From NCBI GenBank assembly GCA_001598975.1, contig BBXU01001957.1, positions 62,001 to 126,000 on the forward strand: a stretch of 64,000 nucleotides of DNA. Direction: 5' to 3'. A program made the translations under genes and the position numbers. The notes under the pieces were generated by a model. The model worked only from the letters and a program-made list of their open reading frames with translations, ran no database searches and had not been told where the DNA came from. Origin of the DNA: Parachlorella kessleri. Taxonomy: Eukaryota; Chlorophyta; Trebouxiophyceae; Chlorellales; Chlorellaceae. This document shows, one piece after another, positions 35,763 through 48,648 of this stretch (within the stretch, counting starts at the first letter, position 1; every line of letters starts with the position of its first letter).

Positions 35763-38700
35763 TTAGTCCTGTGGCTGAAAGCCCTCGTTCCTCAACAACG
35801 CCTTGAAGCGGTTGAGCCGCATCTTTGTCACGCCCTGGGAGCCCAGCGTGGCCAGCATGTCACCGTAGCTCACAAAGTTGAGGTCGCTGCAGGAAGAAGA
35901 TGGGAGAGCATGCATGTCTTCTGTAACCGCATTCTGAAGTGCAAGCTTATGAAACGAGCATTGCAGAGTGTAGGGTAGCTCCACTCAAATGGTGGCTGTC
36001 AAGCTTTCCGCCGCGCGTCGCAAGCGGGACAAAGAGGCCAGGCCCCCACCGGGATGTATGAGAACAGTGTTAGCTTGGCAGTGCAAGGGCGGCCAGTATC
36101 ACCTAGCCGCGGCTTTACCCTGCGAGCTGCGGGGAGGTACTCAGCCTTCATTGACCAAGATGCAACATTTTGACAGCCAGGGGCCTCCCCATGAACACTT
36201 GTGCTAGCCTTACCTCGGCTCAGCCAAGCCTTGGTCAATGAGGTAGCCAAACACGGCCTGCTCTGCGGGGCCACACTTGAAGCCGCGTCGTACGAGCTCC
36301 ACAACTGCGACATTAGCAGTACCAGCAGCATGAAGGAGCTGCACCTTCCTGTCTGTCTGCCAAGCTACACATCTTGCCGTGGACACACGCCACCGGGACA
36401 GGCAACCCACATAACCCTGCCTACTTGCCTAACGCATGCACTGTAGCTGCAGCCTGCCCACGACAATGCTTGCTACTACCTTTCAATCCTACACGCAGAC
36501 CGGGCTCCAGGCAAGGTCTACTCATGTCTAACAGCGTACCTCCACCTCAACATGCTGCCGTGAAGTCCCCCACAAGTGGGACCACTAATGGCCCAGGTTG
36601 TGCTATGTGCTTTGACCACAAAGCACAGCATTCAAGTGTGAGGATTGGACGGCATGCACCACCCCAGGCATTGTCCCCATGCCACATCACCAGAGCTTAA
36701 GGGCCTGGGCCCCAACATACCTTGCTCTGGCAGGCCAGGTGCTGCTGCAGGAGCAGCACCAGTGCTGCATGGCACCAATGTTGCTCCCCCGCCCTCCACT
36801 TTCAGAGGGACCTGAGCAACAGGATGGACTACTACCAGCGGCTTCCCAGGTGCTAGCGGCAACAGCTGCTCCCCCTGCTGCTGCTGCTGCTGCTGTGCCA
36901 ACGGCGGCTGCGCGGCCGGCATCGGCGGCTGTTGCGACGCCGACCGCCGTTCCTCAGGCGGCTGGTGGCTGAGAAGCTGCAGGCCACTGCTCTGCAGCTC
37001 TACAGGTGAAAGCTTTTCCTGGCATGTTCGCAGTATTGCCTTCACAAGCTCACATGCAAGCTGATGCTGACAAGCCGCTGCTAGAGACAGTTGCTCAGGT
37101 TGCGAGGCTCCATGCTGCCCGTGCCCCACATGTTGCTGCTGCTCTTGCTGCCCCAACTCCTGCGGCTCCTCCTGCCATGTTAGGTGCCAAGCCCGCTCGC
37201 CCTGGCTTGGCGGAAGCTGAGGGCCTGACTGAGGTATCATGGTCTGCAGTTTAGGCAGGTCGGGCTTCCCCTGCGCCCGCTGCTGGTCCATGGATTGCAA
37301 CTGAGAGCCAGAACCTGGTAGCCTTGCATGAGGGAGCCTTACTCCCGGCTGGCTCTGCTGCTGCTGCCGCCGCCGCTGCTGTCCCTGTTGGGGCCACCCC
37401 AGGGTTGCTTGTTCACCTGGCTCCTCCTTTATGAAGGCAGGACTAGCTTCAGCTGGTGGGGCTCGGCAGGGAGCAGCGCTCTGGGGCACCGCAGGTGTCA
37501 CTGGGTCCGCGACGCCCGCTGCCTGTGCCAGACGGCATTCTGATGTGGGCTGGCACACCCGCAGCTGCTCCTGCTGCTGCTGCTGCCGCGGCGGCTGTTG
37601 TTGCTCCTTCTGCGGCTGTAATGGCCTGTCCATGGGGCCCTGGGTCTTTGTTGGCAGCTCCTGGCGGGGCGGCGCTGGTGGCAGCTGCAACAGGAGCGGT
37701 TGGCAGGCGGGGCAGTACCACATACCTGCAGTACCATTGGCAGTACCACATCACCAGGGCATTCCAAGCAAGCAGGCATGCCACAGCTGACAGCAATGTT
37801 GCGCGGGAACCTGAATTTGCCGGTTAATGCGGCAGGCAGCAAGGAGTGCTCCGAACACTCCTAACGTTGGTGTCTGTTGCCTACTACTATGCTGGGAATA
37901 CAGGCACTGCCACAGCAACTTATCCCCATGAAGATTCAGGGAGGGCCAGAGATAATAATGGTGACATAGACTTGCGATTCAATGAAGGAGCCCCTTCAAA
38001 GACTACCAGCAGTGCAAATATCTGCACCCAGCAGGGTACCTGATGAGTCAGCCACGAAGCCACCTTACAGTCAGTGCCTGCCATACTTGCCTCGCTCCCA
38101 GCTTCCCCGCCACAGTACTTCCCAACAGCTCACCAGAAGCGGCAGGGATATCCCCTGCCTCGTACTCACCTGCCATCATCTGCAACTGCTCATGCCCCAG
38201 GCACCCTACGTGGTACGCTCGCCCACACTCCTCGCACGCCACACTCGTGACACTGCCTTGTGCCAGAGCCGAAGGCGCTGTCCCTGCTCCTTCCGCTGCT
38301 GCTGCTGCCGTAGGTACCATCAATGAAGCCTGTGCATGAGCACCGCCAGGGGCTGCCTCTAGCGCCGCCGGCTTGCCGCAGGCCTGGCACTTCCGTGGGC
38401 GGTGGTCACCGAACAGCTCAGCCCTGAGCTGCCACCAGGGCCACTCCGCCACCATCTGCACAGCGCGCAGACATCACCCAGCTAGTCGTCCATGACTCAC
38501 TGGTGTCCATTACGTCAGTTGGCTTGTTACTTGGCTTGTTACTTGGTTGACAGTGATGCTAGGGCATCCCCGACGCATGGGGCGACGGGCTGAGTTGATG
38601 GCACTGGACGGACGGATTGCAAGGGCCCTTAACCACCTACCACCTAACCGTGGGACCATCTAATAATTGTGAATGGCTGATACAGTTGCTTAACGAAAAA

Positions 38701-41700
38701 GTTGCCTGCTGAAGTCTTCCTCAGCTCCACCTTTGACTCTAACCGCTGCACGGTGCACCTCCCACAGTCATGTGGATGAAGGGTGAGTAAGTCCTGCACC
38801 GCACTCACCTCCCACGCTCGTGAGACTTGCTTGTACTGCACCGCCAGATCCTGCTGTACCCCAGCTGCCTTAAGCATCTGGGTGGCTTCCGCCAGGATCC
38901 TGGAATCTCCCCTATGCAGGAGTATCTCATGCAGGGCACCCCGGGCAAACTCCGGCAACTGGCGCACCACAGTGCGGCGAGCGGCACAGAAGGCGTTGTT
39001 GCTGCAGCGACAACAAGACAAACAGGTGGGGGTGCTATTAGAAGGGGACCTGATCACTTCTGCCACACTTGTTGGAGAAGGGCAGGCAGGCACAGTGCAC
39101 AGCAGGAGCTAGCAATATGAGACACCCAGCACGGCAAGCAGATTCACCACAAACGACATCAAGAGGCCAATACAGAAGCATATTACACAGACTGCAAAGA
39201 TTCTTCTTTAGTGTCTAGCAGCGGAGGCGGAAGCGCACGAACAACTTCCATGTACGACAGTCCCGCTTGAGTCAAAATGTGGCCTCCATTACGACCCCGT
39301 TGACGCGCAGATTCAAGTTGGCGAAAGGCCCTTTAGCTGTCGCATGACGCCAAGATCCTTTGTACTTACTGCTCCAGCATCCCTTTCGCCATTGAGGCCG
39401 CCTCTGGAGTTGGCTGAAGGCCTACAATCACCTCCCGCTTGGCATACAGGCGGCTTAGCACCACCCTGCACCGCCACCAGCATCGAGCAATCTCATCTGG
39501 GAGAGGATGTTTCGGGAGAGGCAAAATCACAGTGCTCACACCCCTGCACCTTCCCATCTGGCATATGTACAGCTCAGCACCACCCCCATCATCGTCCTGG
39601 CTCTTCCAAGTCAAGAGCCAAAGCATGCTCTGGAGAACGTGCGGCCTGAGCAACACCTGCCTGTGCTGTCAGCAGGTGCAAGCCAGTGTGCCTCAAGTGG
39701 CAAGCGCCCTAGCCATGAATTCCCCCACGAGCCAGGCCTGCCAAGCGGCGCCTGCAAAGCCACTGTTGGTCTCCTGCCTTGGACCAAATATCAGCTCACC
39801 TGAACTCGCACCCAGGGCCCCCCACCCCGCTTCCAGGGCCCATGCTTGCAACTGGAAGATCAAGCTGAGTGATGCACTGCTTTTCAGCCAACCTGTGGGA
39901 CAATGTACCCAAATCCGGGTCACCAGCACGTGCGGCAGCACATTCCGCAGCTGCGGCGGCCCTGCCAACCGCCACACTTGCAGCAGCTGCTGTGACTGCT
40001 GCAGCCGCAGCGCGCTCAGCAGCTCCAGCAGGCACAGCAGGCGCCCCCAAGCCAGCCATGTGATGAGGCTGGAGGGCAGCCTGGCGCCGCGCATCTGCTG
40101 GAACCTGCAATGATGTCTGTTTCAGCCGCTGGCAATTGCCGCTGTAGGCATGCAACCCTGGCTCCTGAGAATGCTGCTGCAGCTGCTGCTGCTGCTGCTG
40201 TTGCGGCGAACCCTGCAGCGGCCTACCCCTCGGAAGGCCGCCCGCCTGCTCAATGTCAGCCTCTGGGTGAAGCTGTGCCAGAGCCAAGGGCTCCGCCCAG
40301 TCCATGGCCCCTCTCCCACCATCACCTTCCACGTCCAACGCGGCCTTGGCACCGCCGGCAGCGATGAGTGTCTGAGGCAAGGTGTTGCCGGACGGCTGAG
40401 CTGGCTCATTCAGCCCGGCTGCCAGCTTGCCGCAGGGGGAGTAACTCCCACGCTGGGCCATGTGCACATAGGGAAGTGCCTCTGCGCCCCCCTGCCGGCA
40501 CCACTGTACATATTCGCAAATGGTCATCGGCTCCATGGGGCAGACTGCCTGCTTTACTGACCCGGCGCCTCTTGCTACTGCTGCTGCTGCTGCTGCTGCA
40601 TGCGGTTCGACGGGGTCTTCATGATGCCCGTCCTTCCTCAAGTTCACAGCCGCTGCTGCCACAACATGCTGGCAGGTGGGGCCGCCTTCACTTGGGGGCG
40701 CTGGCACAGTTGGCACCACATTTCTTGGTGTTCCGGCTGCTGCTGCTGCAGCGAGTTCTGCGCAGCAGGCAGGGGAGTTGTCATGGGGCTTTGGCGCTGG
40801 GGCGGAAGCGTTGTGCTCGACCGCCGCTTGCTGACATGACATTGGCGGGCCTCGTCTGTCGCTGGTTGGCTGCTGTGGCTCCAGCCCCGCATGTGGCGGC
40901 CCACATACGTCCTGCTGCATGGAGCGGAGCTTCTTGGCCCCAGGTTCGCCTAGACCGCTGCCGCCAAGGCCGCAATCACCAAACAGGGAAGCCACCTCGC
41001 CCCTGCCTCGCTTGCCTTGTGCTGGGGCTGCCTCCCCTGCGGCTGACACCTTCAGAGGTGGAGGGCTAGTGGTGCTACGAGGGCCAGGTGGGATTGGTTG
41101 ACTGTGATTCACTGCCTTGGAAGCCCAGGACCGGAGGAGGCGCGCCGACGGCCTGCAGAGCCTTCCTGTGTGGCGCCGTGGGATTGCAGTCGCAGGCCCG
41201 TCGCCGTCACTTGCGCCAGGCTGGGGTTGCTGCTGCTGCCCCCGCTGCTCATTGCCACGAAGCGGCAACCGAGACTGCAGGCATCGCTGCTTAGCCTCGC
41301 GTTGACCACCCTCCCCAGCTTGTTGCAGCCGCCTCGCCTTGCAAACCCGCGGCACGTGCATGCTTCTGTGCCCAGCCACAAACCGACCGTCCTTCCCCTG
41401 CGGCAGCTGCTGCTGCACTGCTTGGTCTCCTGGCTTCTCCTGCTCCCCCTGTTGCTGTTTCTGCAGCTCCCGAGGCTGCTGCTGGGGCTGACCTTGCTCA
41501 GTGTCCTGTTTATGCATTGGCTGCTGCTCCTCCACCAGCAAAGTTGGGGACTGGACAGCCTGCCCTGCTTCCGCTGCTGCTACTTGTGCCACTGTCACTA
41601 CTGCTGCTATTGCGGCGACAGTGGCTTCGACTCCATGCGCTACGGCAGCCCCTCCAATTGCACCGGCTGGAGCTGCAGCATCCACGCCTTGGCCCAGCGG

Positions 41701-43524
41701 GGCCGCGCCGGCTGTAGCAAAAGCGGCAAGTGGGTCGCCGCGCCCAGAGGTATCGCTGGGGGTGCCCTCAGCTGCCAGAAGGGCCTCCCTCATCAAGTCA
41801 GCCCCTACTGGAGGGGCACGTCTGGTTGAAACAGCAGCCCAAGGGCCAGCAGAGGGCGGCAGACAGAGCACAGGAGAGTTGGAGGGCGGCACTGGGACAG
41901 TGCTTGTTGCAGCCATGGGGGATGCTGTGGCTTGTCCTGTGGCCGCTCGCATGTCTGGGGGCGCCATGGGGGTATCCACTTGCTGACTAGCCATGCCGTG
42001 GTGCCCAGAGGTTAGCTTTGGGGGCAGTAGAGGGGTGTCTAACTGGGCTGCGGGTGTGGCTGCTGCTGGGGACCTGGGGATGGCTGCTACTGCAACCCTC
42101 ACTTCTGAAGCGCCCTGCCCAGGCCGCACTACCGCTGGCGGCGCTTTGCCGTCTGAGGCCCCAATTGTTGCAGCAACGGTTGCTAACGGCAAAGAGACCT
42201 GGGGCAGCATGGCAGCCTCACTGCCGCCAGTCTGCCACAGGTGCCTGCCGCTGCCCCGGGCCCCCTGCACCCTGCTGCTGTGCTGTGCTGCGGCGCCACC
42301 ACCTGCCCATGCCGCGCATGCTATGCCGGCTGCGCCAGCCGCCTTCCTCTTGCGTGGGCCGCTCTTACCCGGGCTGCCTCTGGCCGTTGTCACATGTGTC
42401 TTCCAGCCGCAGCGCCCCTTTAAATCGGCTACTGTCGCCGGCAACCGCACCTCCCCTTCCACCGCTGCCTTTGGCAGGGGAGCCACATCGGCTGCGGCGC
42501 CATGCTTTGCCTGCTGTGCTGGCATGCTGCCTGCCCTGCCAAGCTGCGCTGGGCCAGCTGGCGCTGCCTGGATGACTGTTTCTGGAGCGGCAGGTGCATG
42601 AGCCGCCGCTGGCTCTTCTGCTGCTGCTGGAAGCGGGGCCCTGGGGGTTGCCAGCTGGGCGGAGGCCGGGGCCATGTGGGCATGGGATGGGCAGTAGACG
42701 GCCCAGGTGGCGTAGTCATACCCTGGCCAAAGCAACAGTCCAGGGGGCTGTCAGGTCACAGAGGTCGGAGGGTAACAGTACGACGGTATTTGGTGCGCGC
42801 ATGTGCCCAGTGCACCAGCCGTAGCAAGCTTTCGATCACTTGATCCCCAAGCGGCGACGCAAGACCCCAGCATGTGAGATACCTCCCTGCGCCTGGGACC
42901 ATGCATGGATGAAGCAATATGGGGATCCACAAGGGCATGCTTGCCTTGCTCATGCCATGCACTAACTCACGTGTGCCCTTCTGGTTGAGAAGGCAGGGCA
43001 GGTGAAACGTTGACAGGCACGTCTCCACCCGGCAGCCGATGGCGGCTCCCTTGTGCCCACACTCCTTGCACTTGAGCCTGGCAGCTCGCCGAGCCTCCTC
43101 CAATACCCCTGCGTAGCCATGCTGAGCCGCCGCGCCAGCTGAGGAAGCCTGCCAAACAAGCGGGAGTCCACCAGGTTGAGACTATGCAAGTAGGTAGATA
43201 AGAGGTGCTGCGTCCCGATGCTGGTGGCAATCACAGGACCACAACCCTGGCTTGCCGGCATCTCCACATGACCATGGTGTGCCTCGCTCCTCCCACCCAG
43301 ACCCAGACCAGACCCAAACCCAGATGCAGGTCAAGGAGCCACCCCAAAAACTGACAGCAATTTACCTCAGGCTGGAAAACCCTGGGCGCCCAGTGAGCGC
43401 AGGCTTGGTGTGCTGCCAGTGCCAAGGCCCCAGTGGAGGGATCCTCAAAGTCCAGCAGAGGTCCCAGCGACGGCTCCGGCCCCAAGCGACAGAAAGCGCA
43501 CACGTCAGCTGCAGGCCACACCAA
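35763..43524 (-). CDS. Large Gln/Ala-rich ePHD plus PHD finger protein (N-terminus uncertain)
   Basis: Nine joined exons: 43366-43524, 42971-43121, 39800-42722, 39370-39465, 38809-39001, 38170-38455, 36721-37725, 36214-36304, 35763-35886; about 1675 codons in consistent phase. An extended PHD (ePHD) is built over the first three exons: CAFCRLG, QACAHWAPRVF, LKCKECGHKGAAIGC, CLSTFHLPCL, YDYATWAVYCPSH. A second PHD finger follows at 38170-38455 and 36721-37725: CQACGKPA, ACEECGRAYHVGC, GMWYCPAC. Such modules read histone tails or bind DNA in chromatin regulators. The 2.9-kb third exon is mostly Gln/Ala/Pro low-complexity sequence. The C-terminus has a helical segment (VELVRRGFKCGPAEQAVFGY and MRLNRFKALLRNEGF) that I could not name. 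The first coding exon was not found; the given high coordinate is the acceptor of the first recognised exon. A candidate first exon ending near 43945 with a GC donor (MKARPRRLGF, ATG at 43962) is speculative. Confidence 0.75.
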
Positions 43525-46211
43525 CTGCAATGAGTTTCACAGCGCAAGTTGGGTTGCAAAGTTAGGCCAGGTCTGGTGTTGTGTCTGCCAGCCTGGACTA
43601 GCGCTTCCACAGAGGGCCGAGAGGCGGGTGGGCAAGGGTGGTCCTTGCCGAGGGTGTGACCAAGCCCACCCATGCTACGCCCAGCAGTGGGACCTGTACC
43701 CTGCCATCAACTTAGGCACCCGACAAAGCGGGGCATATCTAGGTTGACAGCGCGCGTCAGTGAGCATTGACAGGAAAAGGCAGGGGCCTGGAGCATGGCA
43801 AACACCACCTGCCACAACCGTCCCACAGCAACGCCACAGACGCTGGCGCGACCCTTCATAGGCGGTGCCAGCTGAAAACTAGGCAAGTGGCACACCAGTC
43901 TACTCTGGGTTCTTGAGATTCAGCTTGCCTGGGAAGCCCAGCCTCCTGGGCCTCGCTTTCATAGTCTCCCCCTCTGACGCCCCTCCCTGGCTTGCCGGCA
44001 TCTATCCATTCATGACCCCACACACGTCCAGTGCCCCGGCGGCCCTGGACGCAGTGGTGAGATTTCCCAGTGGGCAGCCATGTGTCTGTAAAGATATCTG
44101 TCTGAATACCTTGTTCGCTGGAGAGCACAACCTTGCTTGACCCTTTGACGTTACGCCTGGGTCAGATACTGCTTGACATTTGAGTCCCCTAAGTCTATAA
44201 GGAAGTTTAGTGAGACGTTCCGTGCGCACCTAACTTGCCCTCAGCGCTCCATGGCATCCACCATGCAAGTCAACAGCTCAGCATGGGGAACGGAAAAGCT
44301 ATGAGGGGGCATTCCTAGGTAACCCTGCAACGCCTACAAGCCAGGCCAGCGGTGCAAAGTGTGCCCAACTCGCCTCGGAAAGCTCAAGTTACTTCTAAGC
44401 CGTACAAACTTCAATACCAAGTTTGCAAGATGCAGGCCCCGTTTAGGGTCATCACACTGCATGGTCATCACACAGTGTCACTGCAGGCGTAGCAGGAAGC
44501 GGGCGCGAGGATGCACTTTTCGGATGTTTCCGGATGTCTTATTGCGTTGTATTGGAATCTCATATAAGCCTTGTTCATCGGCAAGTGAGTACAAGGCTTG
44601 CAAAGCAGTCCATATTGGCCTCAATTAAGCTGAGGTTCTTGCTGCAGGAGCCTTCCTAAGGCTGTGTCACGGCCTGACCGTCAGGAGTGGCTGAGCCAGC
44701 TGGCCAGGTGCACTGAACATAGTGGCTTGGTTCTAGTCAGGGTGGCAGGTAGGTCTCTTACACTGGAACTAGCGGCAGTTAGGGAGCTCTGAGTGTCGAA
44801 TTGCTGTGGCTGCCAGGCTGCAGCTTTCATCGTATGCATGCTCCCTGGGCTCCGCCAACCTCACATCATCAGCATGATGCTGGCCCTGGCTGTGAGAGAT
44901 GCTGCAAGTCTGACGAGACCACTGCACCCCTTGTACTTCTTCAGACTCGCTGCAAGGGCATGGTGGCATCATATGCCAAGTGAAAGACCGCAGCTATGCC
45001 CCAGTCGACCCTTGCCCAAGCTGGGTGTACGGCATGCCTTTGGACTTGACTGAGTGAAGCATGAAATGAGGTAGGTATTAAACGCAAGTCCCACCCCACC
45101 AAATCATTGGCCTTCCGCAACAGCAAAACAGTCAATGTCTTCACTCAACAGTTATATCCAGTCAAAACAGCCAGTCAGGGACATAGACCATCCACAAATA
45201 ACAGTCAAAGAAAGCCAGGGCGCTGGCAAAATGATTACACATACCATGCCTGGACAATCAGTGCTTAGCAGGTCATCAGAGGGTCAGCTGGGTCACAATG
45301 CTAGCTACAATTCAAAAGACAAGCGAGAATCAATCACGCCAAGCCAGGCAGGCTTGAGGAAGGTGACAAGACTCATTTGCGACCAGCCAAGTGACAAGCC
45401 CTGCTGCACTTTCGTGGGCAGGTTAGTAGCGCACACACAGCACCAAGGATGCATGGGATGCCAATACCATAACACACATGCATGCAGTCGATTCATTGAG
45501 CAGCTGAACGTTTCAAAACCAGGCACAGCGTGGCAAAGGAGGCTCACGCTTGTCTCTCGTCCGTATCATATGATACAGCCAGCACTCAGCATTGCAGCTG
45601 GAGCACCCCAGGCGGCAGCCGCCCCCAGACCAGCAGGTGCCAAGATCAACTCAATTAGTATCAAAGCAGGCAATTCTATTGAGTTCATTCATACGCCATA
45701 TATGTTTTCCCTCAGGCTTGCACTCTAACTTGCACATGGACAGCCAGATAACCCACATGACGGACACCCACCAACCTTGCAACCAGTGGCCGAGATAAGA
45801 AACAGTACCCATCTTACCCTCGTCTCAATCTCTCCCTCACAGTGCAAGCCCAACAGCAAGCATCATGTAGTGTCTGGCTTCCAACGCTGCAGTACTCCAA
45901 TGGTGCACAGCTGCGGAGCCAGCTGCAACTGCAAATCGCAATGTGTAGGTCAAATATCCAACAGAGCGGCAGGGATTCTGGCTTTATCACACACAACCAA
46001 TCTCAAGCACGACACAGCTTAATAGATATCCGCGTCCTGCATCATCCTTGTGTAAGACACTTCAGGCTCACGGGGGGGACATCGCCCACGGAGTTGTTGT
46101 GCCTTCATGATACGAATTCCCACAGTATACAGATGTCCCTTGAGTACCGGCAGGTTCACCTGTGCACGTCCCAAGCAGCCTACATCAGCTCCTGTGGGCT
46201 GCTTGGGGGAC
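43525..46211. other. Unassigned stretch: missing ePHD 5' end and RWP-RK 3' UTR
   Basis: Should contain the unseen first exon(s) and promoter of the ePHD gene, and the 3' UTR of the RWP-RK gene. Its plus-strand open frame 45135-45728 (197 codons) is rich in Ser, Gln, His and Thr, has no family resemblance and is not called. Minus-strand TGTAA occurs near 45233. Composition is visibly less GC-rich than the flanking exons. Confidence 0.35.
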
Positions 46212-48648
46212 TCAGGGGTGGGTGGGGCTCCCCGCCCCACCCACCGGCCCTGCGCCTGTTACAGCACTCCCGCTCCCAGCATTCCCGCTGCTGACGGCCG
46301 CACTGCACTTCTCTTGCAGCACCACCGCCATGGCAGCAGCCAGCTGCCCAGCCAGGCCGGGCACCTCCACCAGCTGAGTGGCGAGCTGCATCAGCACCTG
46401 CTGGTCTAGCAGGCTTGGCGGCAGCGCCGCTGCCTGTCCTGGCGGCGACCGCGGGCTAGGGAGGGAGGCAGCCATCGAATGCGCCAGCTGCTGCTGCTCA
46501 TGCTGGTGCATTTGCTGGTGCGCCACGCTAAACGGCTGCTGCTGGTGCTTGGGGTGGAGCAGCTGCTGCTGCTGAGAGTGGGGCGGTGGGAGAGATGGTG
46601 CGTCTAGCAGCGTGCGCGGCGGTGCCATGGCCTGCTGCTGCTGCTGCAGCTGCCGCAGCTGGTGCTGCTGGTACTGCAGGGAGGCCAGTGGCCATGTCAG
46701 CTGCGGCGGCATGGCAGGATGCTGATGGGAGTAGGGCCTCCCGGACGAGTAATTTTGCTGTTGCTGCTGCTGCTGCTGCAGTGGCACCGACGGCAGCTGG
46801 CGAAACACCGACTCCAGCTGCGGCAGGCCTGCAAAGGGCTCTCTGCTGCCGCAAAGGCCAGCCGCCGCGGCCGCGCTGACAATGTCTTGTAGTGCAAAGG
46901 CAGCCTGCCCACGCTGTGCCTGCTGGGCCAGCGCTGCCGGTGGCTGCAGCCCCATGCCCAGTACTTCTGCAGTCAAGGGGCTTTGCCAGGCGTAGCCCTG
47001 CTGGCCGCCAACGGCCCCTCCCGCACGGTTGCCCACTTGGCAGCTCCCCCTTGGGGACTGGGCAGCCAGCATCGGCTGCAGGTGTGGCTGCTGCTGTTGC
47101 TGCTGCTGCTGGCTGAGTGCTGTGCAGGCCGCCTGCAGCAGCGCCCTTGCCTCCCGTGTTGGGACCGGCTTAAATACCTCCGGGGTGGCGGTGTTGGAGA
47201 GCTGCTGCTGGGCGGTGCCGCGTGCTGCTGCCGCCGCGACTGCCGTGGCGGAGGAGGGACCCTCCTGGTTGGCTTCAGCATCAGTGCCGCTGCTGCCATC
47301 AGGAGAGTGCTCCTGCACAGGGCGTTACAGCCACACAAGGCTCACACGCTGGGACCTCACTGGGGCACCTGGTACCACACTGGGGCAGCACTAGCAGCGA
47401 CACTTTTGTGGAGGGGTTGGGCTGGGTCGGGTGGGGTGGGGGACGGCTCCCACCAAGTTTGAACGGAGGGCTCTCTTTGTGCGGAGAAAGGGCCTTACCA
47501 GGGGGGTAAATAGTGAGCATCCCAAGCAATCTCATATGGACCAACCTGCCTGGCATCAGCCAACATGGCCCCTAGCGCAATTGCAGTGCACTCACTCCAA
47601 GGGAGTCTGAGGGCAAGCCAACAAAAGCAGAAATCACAGGCCACTGCTCACCTGCACTGCAGTGCGCGGCCTCCTATAGGGCCATCTGAGCAGCCCAAAC
47701 CGACGGCAGGCACGCTTCAAAACCACAAGCCCTGCAGCAGACAGCAAACCCTTGGATTCCAACCTCTAGGAGAGGCTTACACACATACCCCAGCTAGGGC
47801 TAGACCGTCATCCCCTGCTAAGTCACGAACCCAAGCAGCCCCTTTGACAGCTCAATGTGCACCTGGACACGCTACTAGTCAAGAGGTGCACTCTGAACAG
47901 CTCACAGGCCGGCGGACAAAGGCGCCTGCCAGAGGTGGTTGTAATTCGACAGCAGGGGCAAGGAAACCCCTGTCCCCGCAACCTGTCATGCCTGCGCCAC
48001 TGGCAGCGGCAGTGTTCCTCCTCCTCCCTAGCCTCCCCATAGGGCAACCCCTGGTCCCTGGTAGAAACCGCCCAGACTTTCAAAGACCCAGACTCACCAA
48101 CTCCTAGCTCCTCACAGGCCTTCTTGGTCGGCAGGCTGCATGGCACATACAAACGTGCGTCGTGACCCCTCCCTACCCATACATCGTCAACTACCGTCAT
48201 GGAACGGCATGTGTGCTGTACTCACTGGAAGTAGTGGCTCAACTCCTCGAACGTCGGGAGCTCGCTCTGTTGGGCCCTGCAGGCACGCAAGAAGCGCTCG
48301 CGTATGTTACTGCGTACGTCCAGCAGTCACCACGTCGCAAGAGGGTTGCAAGCCTCCATGACGCCACCGTGCAACCCCCTTCCACAAACTGCAAGGCAGG
48401 TCCCATACGAGCGGACGTTCCAGCGCTCTACGCGCAGCCACCCAAAACTGTCAGAGCAGCCAGTCCTACCGCTTCTGATCCTACATAGGGCTGCACAGGA
48501 CAAGCCTGTGGACGCTGGGACAATAAGGGACAACCGCTCAACTGTACATGACTCGGGCTCACCCAGCTTTGGCCCTTCGGGCAACAGGCTTGGCATCAGT
48601 GGCACTCGTCATAGCTGTGGCAGGTTCTATGTCTGCTGCATCCTCCAT
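46212..48648 (-). CDS. RWP-RK domain transcription factor, Gln-rich C-terminus
   Basis: Five exons: 48563-48648, 48226-48276, 48098-48135, 47652-47731, 46212-47312, giving 451 residues in consistent phase. The RWP-RK DNA-binding domain occupies about residues 34-85, spread over four small exons: LPTFEELSHYF, HLPTKKACEELGVG, LVVLKRACRRFG, then RWPYRR at 74-79 (canonical form RWPxRK; the last Lys is Arg here). Plant and algal members (NLP, RKD, algal MID) control nitrogen responses or gamete/sex programmes. This one has no NLP-type GAF or PB1 region, so it looks RKD- or MID-like in layout. The single 1.1-kb last exon encodes Gln/Ala/Pro/Ser-rich sequence with long Gln runs, a possible activation region. 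The start (MEDAADIEPATAM) is the first ATG in the frame that splices in phase. Confidence 0.87.

Noticed and set aside
40368..42601. Several long plus-strand open frames (for example 40368-41069, 41098-41829, 41993-42601)
   Set aside because: They mirror the minus-strand Gln/Ala-rich exon of the ePHD gene; their Leu/Cys-rich content is what antisense CAG and GCX repeats yield.
43945..43962. Candidate first exon of the ePHD gene (MKARPRRLGF with a GC donor)
   Set aside because: Phase fits the alternative acceptor at 43508, but there is no homology to support it; mentioned only as a possibility and not used in the model.
45135..45728. 197-codon plus-strand open frame
   Set aside because: It lies in a less GC-rich flank behind the RWP-RK stop, with no recognisable domain and no splice partners; probably chance.
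47517..47567. Possible extra RWP-RK exon (reads VGPYEIAWDAHYLPP)
   Set aside because: It has an acceptor and a GTAAGG donor, but no combination of its boundaries keeps phase between the RWPYRR exon and the Gln-rich exon, which join in phase directly.
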